This document shows positions 22,897-29,814 of a stretch of 30,383 nt of DNA, in pieces; within the stretch, counting starts at the first letter, position 1; the number at the start of each line of letters is the position of its first letter. Location of the stretch: NCBI GenBank assembly GCA_900554275.1, contig USGS01000011.1, positions 1-30,383 of the forward strand. Reading direction: 5' to 3'. The stretch is from an uncultured Eubacteriales bacterium. Lineage in GTDB: Bacteria > Bacillota > Clostridia > Oscillospirales > Oscillospiraceae. A program made the position numbers and the translations under genes. The notes below the pieces were generated by a model. It saw nothing but the letters and a program-made list of their open reading frames with translations. It did no database searches and was not told where the DNA came from.

Positions 22897-23376
22897 GTGA
22901 CCAGGCAGAAAAAGAAACGGCTCATTATCAGCTGCGCCATCGCTGCCGCTGTGGCCGCAGCGCTGCTGCTGTACCTGATGCCCCGCCGGGTAGACAGGGC
23001 GATGCATCTCCCTGCCGCATCGGAGGATGTGCAGTCCGTCAAACTTGTCAAATTTATCAGTGTTTTTGCCCCAAAAATTACTCTCCGCAACTTTCAATAC
23101 ACGCTGGACAGACAGACCGACCCGGCCCTGATGGAGGAAGCGCTTCACTGGCTCTATTCCGCCCGCCTACGCTGTCCGCTGCCGTCGGACGGCAGTCTGA
23201 ACAGCGGCAGCACCGCCGCGTCCTATACGCTGTTTGCCTTTGCCGATGGCTGTGACACTGAGGTCATCCTCCTTTCCGGCGCCGGCTACGCCGTGGTAGG
23301 CAATATGCGCTACCGGGTGAGCCAGAAGGACATGGCCAGTCTGACGCTGCTTTTCGACCGCCTCACCGCCGAATAA
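22897..23376 (+). CDS. Membrane-anchored protein of unknown function
   Basis: I do not recognise this protein. GTG 22897 is preceded by AAAGGAT at about 9 bases and gives 159 residues; an ATG further up (22774) would add 41 residues of unlike composition. The N-terminus is basic (VTRQKKKRL), followed by one hydrophobic helix (about residues 9-27), which is a typical signal anchor leaving about 130 residues outside. The outer part has FQYTLDRQTDPALMEEALHWLYSARL and ends in a glycine-containing YAVVGNMRYRVSQKDMASL segment. The fold cannot be named. It diverges from dxs and ends at its own terminator. An extended -10 (TGCTACTAT, 22855-22863) may drive it. Confidence 0.75.
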   Translation: MTRQKKKRLIISCAIAAAVAAALLLYLMPRRVDRAMHLPAASEDVQSVKLVKFISVFAPKITLRNFQYTLDRQTDPALMEEALHWLYSARLRCPLPSDGSLNSGSTAASYTLFAFADGCDTEVILLSGAGYAVVGNMRYRVSQKDMASLTLLFDRLTAE

Positions 23377-23389
23377 AATACGCACGGTC

Positions 23390-23424
23390 AAGTGCCTGCC
23401 CGCAGCTGCGGACAGGCACTTTTT
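23390..23424 (+). terminator. Terminator after the membrane-anchored protein gene
   Basis: A 15-bp stem with one mismatch (23390-23404 with 23407-23421) ends in a short T-run, 14 bases past the stop at 23376. Confidence 0.75.
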
Positions 23425-23479
23425 CTGCGCCCGCGTCATAGAATATGGCTGTAACGAACCCCATAAGGAGGTCAACTAT

Positions 23480-23728
23480 ATGAACGAACAGGATATTATG
23501 AACAAGCTGAAAAGTGATCCCCGTGCCCTGAAGTCCGTCATGCAGTCCCAGGACGGGCAGACGCTGCTGCGGATGCTGTCCGGCGGCGACAGCGCCGCGC
23601 TGGGCAGGGCGGCGCAGCAGGCCGCTTCAGGAGATATGTCCGCGCTGTCCGCCATGCTCTCACAGGTGCTGTCCAGTCCACAGGGGACGGAGCTGGTGCA
23701 GCGGCTGGAAAACAGGCTTCAGCAATAA
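23480..23728 (+). CDS. Small helical protein of unknown function (82 residues)
   Basis: The start is clear: ATG 23480 with AAGGAGG 8 bases upstream. The protein is short, polar and apparently all helical, with no membrane segment or cysteine. Near the N-terminus it has KLKSDPRALKSVMQSQDG, then LLRMLSGGD. The next gene has a similar layout (TLLSDPDSMARIMQLAQQLSGG), so the two N-termini look related. The rest is Ala/Gln/Ser-rich (AALGRAAQQAASGDMSALSAM). It is the first of three short genes on one likely transcript. I know no function; proteins of this appearance occur as hypotheticals in Clostridia. Confidence 0.75.
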   Translation: MNEQDIMNKLKSDPRALKSVMQSQDGQTLLRMLSGGDSAALGRAAQQAASGDMSALSAMLSQVLSSPQGTELVQRLENRLQQ

Positions 23729-23752
23729 TACGACCACAAGGGAGGCGGCAGT

Positions 23753-24115
23753 GTGGATGACATCAACGAAAAACTGAATACGCTGCTGTCCGACCCCGAC
23801 AGCATGGCCCGCATCATGCAACTGGCCCAGCAGCTCTCCGGCGGCAGCGGCGGCCAGCAAACCGCCGCACCTTCGCCTCCGCCGCCAGCCGCGCCTCCGG
23901 CTGTGCCCAACATCGACCCGCAGCTCATCGCCCGGTTTCTGCCCCTGATACAGGAGTTTTCCAGGGATAACAGTCAAACCACCCAGCTGCTGTACGCTCT
24001 CCGTCCCTTTTTGAAGGACGGTAAGCAAGAAAAGGTGGAGCGTGCCGCCAAGCTGGCCCGGCTCATCTGCATCGGCAAGCGTTTCCTCACGGAAGGCGGT
24101 GGTTTGCTTGTATAA
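23753..24115 (+). CDS. Small proline-rich protein of unknown function (120 residues)
   Basis: GTG 23753 has AGGGAGG at about 7 bases. Residues 1-30 (MDDINEKLNTLLSDP, then MARIMQLAQQLSGG) resemble the upstream 82-residue protein. A spacer at about residues 31-52 is rich in Gly, Gln, Ala and Pro (PPPPAAPPAVP). The C-terminal half is helical and basic: IARFLPLIQEFSRDNSQTTQLLYALRPFLKDGKQEKVERAAKLARL in order, with KxxK-type charges. There is no signal peptide. It starts 24 bases after the first gene, and its end overlaps the start of the third, which argues for coupled expression. Function unknown. Confidence 0.75.
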   Translation: MDDINEKLNTLLSDPDSMARIMQLAQQLSGGSGGQQTAAPSPPPPAAPPAVPNIDPQLIARFLPLIQEFSRDNSQTTQLLYALRPFLKDGKQEKVERAAKLARLICIGKRFLTEGGGLLV

Positions 24116-24395
24116 CCGCTATGTCAGGGGCGATGACGGCAATTACGCCCGCGTGCCGTTTGACGATGCACCGCCTCCCCCGCCGCCGCGTCCGAACGGC
24201 AGCCCTCCACCACCTCCACCGCCGCCATCCCAAGGCGCACCGGAGCGCGGGTTCTTCAACGACCTGCTGGGCAAGCTGCATTTAAGCGACCTGGACGCGG
24301 GCGACCTGCTGCTCTTGTTCCTCCTGTTTTACCTCTCCAAGCAAAAGGCAGACGAGGAGCTGCTCATCGCCATCGGGCTGCTGCTGATCTTGTAG
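24108..24395 (+). CDS. Small polyproline protein with C-terminal membrane hairpin, unknown function (95 residues)
   Basis: TTG 24108 is chosen because GGAAGG lies 11 bases upstream and the product then begins MYNRYVRGDDGNYARV, a start I recall from short clostridial hypothetical proteins. The frame overlaps the end of the preceding gene by 8 bases. After the polar start come two proline runs, six and then eight consecutive prolines, separated by RPNGS (about residues 22-40). A short linker with FFNDLLGKLHLSDLD follows. The C-terminus holds two hydrophobic stretches (LLLLFLLFYLS and LLIAIGLLLIL) around a charged turn KQKADEE, suggesting a membrane hairpin. No known function. Confidence 0.7.
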   Translation: MYNRYVRGDDGNYARVPFDDAPPPPPPRPNGSPPPPPPPPSQGAPERGFFNDLLGKLHLSDLDAGDLLLLFLLFYLSKQKADEELLIAIGLLLIL

Positions 24396-24411
24396 CTGGA
24401 AATCATTGCAT

Positions 24412-24440
24412 TTGCAAAAAGGTTACAAAACGGTTACAAT
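24412..24440 (+). promoter_or_regulatory. Promoter of the tiny four-cysteine peptide gene
   Basis: TTGCAA (24412-24417), a 17-base spacer and TACAAT (24435-24440) form a good sigma-A promoter. Two copies of GGTTACAA (24421-24428 and 24432-24439), 11 bases apart, fill the spacer and -10 and could be a regulator site. Confidence 0.7.
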
Positions 24441-24483
24441 GTACCCATCCTTGCAAGGGACACTACACATAGGAGGTCACAGT

Positions 24484-24549
24484 ATGTTCTGCAATTTTGA
24501 CTGCGCTTCCCTGCTGAAGCTACTGTGCGGTTTCTTCGGCAAGTGCTGA
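24484..24549 (+). CDS. 21-residue four-cysteine hydrophobic peptide
   Basis: ATG 24484 to TGA 24547-24549 encodes 21 residues with cysteines at positions 3, 7, 15 and 21. The start is MFCNFDCA, the middle is SLLKLLC, the end is FFGKC. It has an excellent SD (AGGAGG, 6-7 bases from the ATG), a consensus-like promoter 44 bases upstream and a strong terminator 16 bases after the stop. That makes a complete single-gene unit of about 180 bases. The central part is amphipathic/hydrophobic with only two lysines and one aspartate. It could be a membrane-associated or metal/thiol peptide, or the leader of an attenuator. I recognise no family. No modifying enzyme gene is next to it. Confidence 0.6.
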   Translation: MFCNFDCASLLKLLCGFFGKC

Positions 24550-24564
24550 CGTATATACGCACAT

Positions 24565-24601
24565 AAAATATCCCCTGACCGTTATGGTCAGGGGATATTT
24601 T
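24565..24601. terminator. Bidirectional terminator between the tiny peptide gene and the GGGtGRT gene
   Basis: A perfect 16-bp inverted repeat (24565-24580 with 24586-24601) with a 5-base loop has AAAATA/TATTTT at its base, so it can end transcripts from both sides. Confidence 0.88.
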
Positions 24602-24616
24602 GCGTGTAATGATGAT

Positions 24617-25615
24617 TTACTTTACAGCTTCGGCCACCGCTACGGCTACGGCCACGGTCGCGCCGACCATGGGGTTGTTGCCCATGCCCAGGAAGCCCAT
24701 CATCTCCACGTGCGCGGGAACGGAGGACGAGCCTGCGAACTGGGCATCGCTGTGCATACGGCCCATGGTGTCGGTCATGCCGTAGCTGGCAGGACCGGCG
24801 GCCATGTTGTCGGGGTGCAGCGTGCGGCCCGTGCCGCCGCCAGAGGCCACGGAGAAGTACTTCTTGCCCTGCTCGATGCACTCCTTCTTGTACGTGCCGG
24901 CCACGGGATGCTGGAAGCGGGTGGGGTTGGTGGAGTTGCCTGTGATGGACACATCCACGCCCTCGTGGTGCATGATGGCCACGCCCTCGCGAACGTCATC
25001 AGCGCCGTAGCAGCGGACATCGGCCCGCTCCGTCTCAGAATACCGGATCTCGCGGACGATGTTCAGCTTGCCGGTGTAATAGTCGAACTGCGTCTGCACA
25101 TAGGTGAAGCCGTTGATGCGGCTGATGATCTGAGCCGCGTCCTTGCCCAGGCCGTTCAGGATCACGCGCAGAGGCTCTTTGCGGGCCTTGTTGGCGTTCT
25201 TCACGATACCGATAGCGCCCTCGGCGGCGGCGAAGGACTCGTGGCCGGCCAGGAAGGCGAAGCACTTGGACTCGTCGCTCAGCAGCATTGCACCCAGATT
25301 ACCGTGGCCCAGACCCACCTTGCGATCCTCGGCCACAGAGCCGTCGATGCAGAAGGACTGCAGGCCCACGCCGATCATCCTGGCGGCCTCGGCGGCGGTC
25401 TTGACGCCGGACTTGATGGCGATGGCCGCGCCCACGGTGTACGCCCAGCAGGCGTTCTCAAAGCAGATGGGCTGAATGCTCTTCACGATCTCATAGGGAT
25501 CGAAGCCCTTTGCCTGACAGATCTCGCGGCACTCCTCCACGGACTTGATGCCATACTGAGCGAGGACGCCGTTGATCTTGTCTATTCTTCTCTCGTAACT
25601 TTCAAACAGAGCCAT
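24617..25615 (-). CDS. GGGtGRT protein
   Basis: The 332-residue product contains the name-giving motif SVASGGGTGRTLHPDNMAAGPA (split here around residues 265-285) and SITGNSTNPTRFQHPVAGTYKKE just before it. These identify the GGGtGRT family found mostly in anaerobes. Other conserved-looking parts are ICFENACWAYTVGAAIAI, GVGLQSFCIDGSVAEDRKVGLGHGN and FLAGHESFAAAEGAIGI, which look like a cofactor or substrate pocket. The family function is unknown. The gene lies 18 bases downstream of an iron-sulfur-scaffold-like gene, the usual partner, so the two products probably act together. ATG 25615 follows GAGGGAGGA. Confidence 0.88.
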   Translation of the reverse strand: MALFESYERRIDKINGVLAQYGIKSVEECREICQAKGFDPYEIVKSIQPICFENACWAYTVGAAIAIKSGVKTAAEAARMIGVGLQSFCIDGSVAEDRKVGLGHGNLGAMLLSDESKCFAFLAGHESFAAAEGAIGIVKNANKARKEPLRVILNGLGKDAAQIISRINGFTYVQTQFDYYTGKLNIVREIRYSETERADVRCYGADDVREGVAIMHHEGVDVSITGNSTNPTRFQHPVAGTYKKECIEQGKKYFSVASGGGTGRTLHPDNMAAGPASYGMTDTMGRMHSDAQFAGSSSVPAHVEMMGFLGMGNNPMVGATVAVAVAVAEAVK

Positions 25616-25633
25616 TTTGTCGTCCTCCCTCTC

Positions 25634-26326
25634 TTATTCGTGGCGCGGGTCGATATACTTCGCCGCGTTGTCCCACTGGCCGTAATGGCCGGTGGCATTC
25701 TTCAGTGCCTCGTTGGCATCCACGCCCTTCTTCACGGCATCCATCATCTTGCCCAGGCTGATGAACTCGTAGCCGATGATCTCGTCATCCTTGTTCAGCG
25801 CCAAACGGCTGCAATAGCCCTCGGCCATCTCCAGATAACGCGGGCCCTTCTCACGAGTGCCGAACATAGTGCCCACCTGGGAGCGCAGGCCCTTGCCCAG
25901 GTCCTCCAGAGACGCGCCCACGGCCAGGCCGTCCTCGGAGAAGGCGGACTGGGTGCGGCCATAGACGATCTGCAGGAACAGCTCGCGCATGGCGGTGTTG
26001 ATGGCGTCGCACACCAGGTCGGTGTTCAGCGCCTCCAGAATGGTCTTGCCGATCAGGATCTCGGAAGCCATGGCGGCGGAATGGGTCATACCGGAGCAGC
26101 CGATGGTCTCCACCAGAGCCTCCTCGATGATGCCGTTCTTCACGTTCAGCGTCAGCTTACAAGCGCCCTGCTGGGGTGCGCACCAGCCGATACCATGTGT
26201 GAAACCGGAGATGTCGGAGATCTCCTTGGCCTGTACCCACTTCCCCTCCTCGGGAATGGGCGCGGGGCCGTGATAAGCGCCCTTGGCGACAGGACACATA
26301 TGCTGAACCTCAGTCGTGTAGATCAT
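25634..26326 (-). CDS. Iron-sulfur cluster assembly scaffold-like protein (partner of GGGtGRT)
   Basis: This 230-residue protein resembles the NifU/IscU-type scaffold group that accompanies GGGtGRT proteins. It has GIGWCAPQQGACKLTLNVKNG, then EALVETIGCSGMTHSAAMASEILIGKTILEALN, a strand-helix pattern with cysteines like the IscU fold. The C-terminal half is extra (YLEMAEGYCSRLALNKDDEIIGYEFISLG and a DPRHE end). The cysteine pattern is not that of IscU, so cluster building is unproven. ATG 26326 is used; a longer open frame crosses the promoter. It starts a two-gene operon. Confidence 0.8.
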   Translation of the reverse strand: MIYTTEVQHMCPVAKGAYHGPAPIPEEGKWVQAKEISDISGFTHGIGWCAPQQGACKLTLNVKNGIIEEALVETIGCSGMTHSAAMASEILIGKTILEALNTDLVCDAINTAMRELFLQIVYGRTQSAFSEDGLAVGASLEDLGKGLRSQVGTMFGTREKGPRYLEMAEGYCSRLALNKDDEIIGYEFISLGKMMDAVKKGVDANEALKNATGHYGQWDNAAKYIDPRHE

Positions 26327-26383
26327 AGTGACGATCTTCCTTTCTGCGTTATAGTAGTGCCTTGCGGCGGTCAAACCAATACC

Positions 26384-26432
26384 ATTATAGCAAATGTTTC
26401 CGTAAATTGCAAGAAACATTCCAAACATTTGG
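26384..26432 (-). promoter_or_regulatory. Promoter and inverted repeats of the scaffold/GGGtGRT operon
   Basis: The minus strand has TTGCAA (26412-26407), 17 bases, TATAAT (26389-26384), with an extended -10. A perfect 8-bp inverted repeat AATGTTTC (26393-26400) and GAAACATT (26413-26420) flanks the -35, and a second palindrome CCAAA-CA-TTTGG (26421-26432) adjoins it. The layout suggests a repressor-controlled promoter. Confidence 0.65.
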
Positions 26433-26486
26433 ACACGATCCGCCCAGCGACTGTTCCATTTGTAGAAATCCCATGCCAATACCGCA

Positions 26487-26530
26487 CATTTCGTGAAATG
26501 CATTGACTTTTCCCCGGAAATAATTATAAT
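26487..26530 (+). promoter_or_regulatory. gltX promoter with upstream palindrome
   Basis: TTGACT (26503-26508), a 16-base spacer and TATAAT (26525-26530) precede gltX by about 41 bases. The palindrome CATTTC-GT-GAAATG (26487-26500) ends 2 bases before the -35. There is no T-box. Confidence 0.7.
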
Positions 26531-26571
26531 TAATAAGTATTTTTTAGAGATCATATACGGAGGTCGTCCTT

Positions 26572-28056
26572 ATGACTGACAAAGCATACTTCGATGCCAT
26601 GGAGGCGCGCATCCCCAAGGGACAGGTCCGCACCCGGTTCGCCCCCTCTCCCACCGGGTATATGCACATCGGCAATCTGCGCACCGCGCTGTATACCTGG
26701 CTTATTGCCCGCAGCCGCGGCGGCACGTTCATCCTCCGCATCGAGGATACCGACCAGGGCCGTCTGGTGGAGGGTGCGACAGACGTGATCTACCGCACCA
26801 TGGCGGAGTGTCATCTGACCCACGACGAAGGCCCAGACGTGGGCGGCCCTGTCGCGCCCTATATCCAGTCCCAGCGCCGCGACACCTACGGAAAGTATGC
26901 GGAGCTGCTGGTGGAAAAGGGCGGCGCGTACTACTGCTTCTGCGAAAGGTGCGCCTCTGAGGAGGACAGCGGCGAATTTGACCGTGCCGACGATCCCTGC
27001 CGCGATCTGCCGCTGGAGGAGGCCCTCCGCCGCGTGGCCGCCGGTGAGCCGTATGTTATCCGCCAGCGCATCCCAAAAGAGGGAACGACCACATTCCACG
27101 ACGCGGTGTTCGGCGACATCACCGTGGAGAACGGCACGCTGGACGATCAGGTACTGCTGAAGCGGGACGGCCTGCCCACCTATAATTTTGCCAATGTCAT
27201 CGACGATCACCTGATGGGCATCACCCATGTGGTCCGTGGCAGCGAATACCTGTCCTCCGCGCCGAAGTACGATCTGCTGTACCACGCCTTCGGCTGGGAA
27301 GTACCCACCTACGTCCACTGCTCCCCCGTGATGCGGGACGCGCAGAACAAAATGTCAAAGCGCCACGGCGACCCCTCCTATGAGGACCTGAAGGCCGAGG
27401 GCTACCTCACCGACGCCATTTTGAACTATGTGGCGCTGCTGGGCTGGTCACCCAAGGGTGAGCTGGCCGAGCAGGAGATCTTTTCCCTCGACGAGCTTGT
27501 GAAGGCATTTGACCTGACAGGCATTTCCAAGTCCCCCGCCATCTTCGATAAGGCCAAGCTGGATCATTTCAACGCCGTGTACCTCCGCGCTATGTCTCCG
27601 GAGGACTTCGCCAAATTGGCTACGCCCTATATCCGTCAGACGGTCAAGGGTAATTTCGATGTGGCCGCTATTGCCGCTCTGCTCCAGGCACGCTGTGAGA
27701 AGCTGACGGACATTCCTGAAAAGGTGGACTTCTTCGATACCCTGCCTGAATACAGCGTGGACTTCTACACCAACAAGAAGTCCAAGACCAACCCCGAGGT
27801 GTCTCTGGCCATGCTGCAGGCCGCCGTTCCGGTGCTGGAGGCCCTGCCGGAGTGGACCCAGGATGCCATCCACGACGCCCTGATCGACTTGGCCGCCCGG
27901 CTGGAGGTCAAAAACGCCACTTTGATGTGGCCCGTCCGCATCGCTGCTGCCGGCAAGCTGGTGACCCCCGGCGGTGCCGTGGAGATCTGCCACATTCTGG
28001 GCCGTGAGGAGACCCTGCGCCGCCTGCGCCATGGAATGGAGCTGCTGGACGCATGA
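26572..28056 (+). CDS. gltX: Glutamyl-tRNA synthetase
   Basis: GltX charges tRNA-Glu (and in many Firmicutes also tRNA-Gln, later amidated). The 494-residue product has the class I motifs RFAPSPTGYMHIGNLRTALY (HIGH-type HIGN), ILRIEDTDQGR, a Cys-rich insert YCFCERC, LPTYNFANVIDDHLMGITHVVRGSEYLSS and the KMSKR loop KMSKRHGD (about residue 262). The C-terminal anticodon-binding domain continues with FFDTLPEYSVDFYTNKKSK. ATG 26572 has CGGAGG at about 8 bases. Its stop overlaps the next gene's start by 4 bases. Confidence 0.97.
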   Translation: MTDKAYFDAMEARIPKGQVRTRFAPSPTGYMHIGNLRTALYTWLIARSRGGTFILRIEDTDQGRLVEGATDVIYRTMAECHLTHDEGPDVGGPVAPYIQSQRRDTYGKYAELLVEKGGAYYCFCERCASEEDSGEFDRADDPCRDLPLEEALRRVAAGEPYVIRQRIPKEGTTTFHDAVFGDITVENGTLDDQVLLKRDGLPTYNFANVIDDHLMGITHVVRGSEYLSSAPKYDLLYHAFGWEVPTYVHCSPVMRDAQNKMSKRHGDPSYEDLKAEGYLTDAILNYVALLGWSPKGELAEQEIFSLDELVKAFDLTGISKSPAIFDKAKLDHFNAVYLRAMSPEDFAKLATPYIRQTVKGNFDVAAIAALLQARCEKLTDIPEKVDFFDTLPEYSVDFYTNKKSKTNPEVSLAMLQAAVPVLEALPEWTQDAIHDALIDLAARLEVKNATLMWPVRIAAAGKLVTPGGAVEICHILGREETLRRLRHGMELLDA

Positions 28057-28681
28057 GTCTTGGTTTTCCTTCCGCCTACGGAGACCTACTCTCCGCTTGG
28101 CGGGACGGCGTAAAACGGGAAACCGGCCGCTCTGCCGCTGCATTTTTGATTTTGATGGTACTCACCTGCGTGGGTTGCCTGTTGATTCCGGGACTTCTGG
28201 ATCTGCTGAGCGGTGTGATGGGAAATCTGACCGTGGATCTGGACGCCGTTACCGATGAATCCGGAAATCTCTCTGCCCTCGCGGTATTTGTCAGCAATCT
28301 GCAAGCCACCACCTTTATCATGCTCTATGGCCTGCTGCCCTTTGTGCAGCTTCCGGCCATGGCACTGGGACTCAATGCCGTACTACTGGGTTGGCTGGCG
28401 GCAGTATATGTACGCAACGGCCTTTCCCTGGCGTTGTATCTGGCAGCGTTGATTCCTCATGCCATTTTGAGCTGCCGGCCATGATGCTGGCCTTTGGCGT
28501 GGGGCTGTACACCTGCGGACAGCTGACCCGCCGTCTGCGGGGAAATGAGGAGACACGCTCCGTTACCGGCTGTCTTTCCCTAATGGGGCAGACCCTGCTG
28601 CTGGCACTGGCGCCGCTGCTGCTGGCCGCCGCCTTCGTGGAAGCCTATGTCACACCAGCCATCGCCGCCTGGTTCCTTTAA
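28053..28681 (+). pseudogene. SpoIIM-family membrane protein gene with a one-base frameshift
   Basis: Frame one (28053-28484) gives 143 residues ending abnormally after IPHAILSCRP. A second frame (to TAA 28681) continues the same protein from FELPAMMLAFGVGLYTCGQL. Joining them at 28466 restores LIPHAIFELPAMML, the HGIFELPA-type signature of the SpoIIM (DUF95) family, and a 209-residue protein with four or five membrane helices. The frame breaks at a run of four T (28465-28468) where five are needed. It starts in the ATGA overlap with gltX. It may be a true mutation, a sequencing error or, less likely, recoding. The second SpoIIM-type gene in the window; spoIIM itself at 11063-11650 is intact. 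Confidence 0.8.
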
Positions 28682-28712
28682 AAAATCCCAATCTGAAAAG
28701 GACTGTTTGACT

Positions 28713-29720
28713 ATGAGTAAAATTGTGATCCCCGCGGGGTACCGGATGCCCTTGACCAACAATGAGCTGCAGCGGGCCATTGAGCTGATCCACAGCGAGT
28801 TTCAGCACAGCCTCACGGTCCGGCTCAACCTGCACCGGGTCTCTGCTCCCCTTTTCGTGGACGGCAAGACCGGTCTGAACGACGACCTGAACGGTGTGGA
28901 GCGCCCTGTCACCTTCGACATCCCCGATGTGGGCACTGAGGGACAGGTGGTGCACTCTCTGGCCAAATGGAAACGCTTGGCCCTCAAGCGCTATGAGTTC
29001 AAACCCGGCACCGGCCTCTACACCGACATGAACGCCATCCGCCGGGATGAAGAGGTGGACAACCTCCACTCCATCTACGTGGACCAGTGGGACTGGGAAA
29101 AGCATATCGACACTGCCAACCGCAACGTCGAGTATCTTCAGGATACCGTGCGGGACATTGTGGGTGCCATCTGTGACACCGCCGCTGCACTGCGGAATGC
29201 CTTCCCGGTTCTCACTTTCATCCCTGACCGGGAGGTCTACTTCATCACCACGCAGGATCTGGAAGACCGGTTCCCGGACCTCACCCCCAACGAGCGGGAA
29301 ACCGCGATCTGCCGGGAGCATCATACCGTGTTTTTAATGCAGATCGGCAAGAAGCTCAAGTCCGGCAAGCCCCATGACGGCCGTGCCCCTGACTATGACG
29401 ACTGGGATCTCAACGGCGATATTCTCATGTGGAACCCGGTTCTGGAAAGCCGTTTTGAGCTTTCTTCCATGGGCATCCGGGTGGATGCCGCGGCGCTGGA
29501 CCGTCAGCTGACGGAGCGGGGCTGTGACGACCGCCGGAAACTTCCTTTCCATCAGATGCTGCTCAAGGGAGAGCTCCCTCCCTCCATCGGCGGCGGCATC
29601 GGCATGTCCCGCCTGTGCATGCTGCTGATCGGCACCTGCCACATCGGCGAGGTCCAGGCCAGCCTGTGGGATCAGGCAACCATGGACGCATGTGAGAAAG
29701 CGGGCATCACGCTGCTGTAA
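28713..29720 (+). CDS. asnA: Aspartate-ammonia ligase (asparagine synthetase A)
   Basis: AsnA makes asparagine from aspartate, ammonia and ATP, using a class II synthetase-like fold. The 335-residue product has the diagnostic VVHSLAKWKRLAL, GLYTDMNAIRRDE, LHSIYVDQWDWEK, RAPDYDDWDLNGDILMWNPVLESRFELSSMGIRVD and the C-terminal GGGIGMSRLCMLL, in the same order as in E. coli. ATG 28713 follows AAAGGA at about 11 bases, 31 bases after the frameshifted gene. An open extension to 28647 reads into that gene. It is followed by a strong terminator. Confidence 0.97.
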   Translation: MSKIVIPAGYRMPLTNNELQRAIELIHSEFQHSLTVRLNLHRVSAPLFVDGKTGLNDDLNGVERPVTFDIPDVGTEGQVVHSLAKWKRLALKRYEFKPGTGLYTDMNAIRRDEEVDNLHSIYVDQWDWEKHIDTANRNVEYLQDTVRDIVGAICDTAAALRNAFPVLTFIPDREVYFITTQDLEDRFPDLTPNERETAICREHHTVFLMQIGKKLKSGKPHDGRAPDYDDWDLNGDILMWNPVLESRFELSSMGIRVDAAALDRQLTERGCDDRRKLPFHQMLLKGELPPSIGGGIGMSRLCMLLIGTCHIGEVQASLWDQATMDACEKAGITLL

Positions 29721-29755
29721 CGGCGGGTATTTGCCGATTTCTCCATCTCTTTAAA

Positions 29756-29798
29756 AAACAGGACCGCCGAAATTTCTCGGCGGTCCTGTTTCTTTTTT
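29756..29798. terminator. Bidirectional terminator between asnA and the flavoprotein gene
   Basis: A perfect 15-bp stem (29756-29770 with 29777-29791) has a 6-base loop, followed by CTTTTTT on the plus strand and TTTTTT on the minus strand. Confidence 0.88.
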
Positions 29799-29814
29799 GA
29801 TTTTTACTGGCAGC

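Noticed and set aside
24584..26506. 640-codon open frame on the plus strand
   Set aside because: It is antisense to the GGGtGRT gene and its partner and runs through their promoter and terminator; composition is typical of a shadow frame.
28460..28475. Programmed -1 frameshift in the SpoIIM-family gene
   Set aside because: The sequence GCC-ATT-TTG does not form a proper slippery heptamer, and I see no strong downstream structure. A lost T is simpler.
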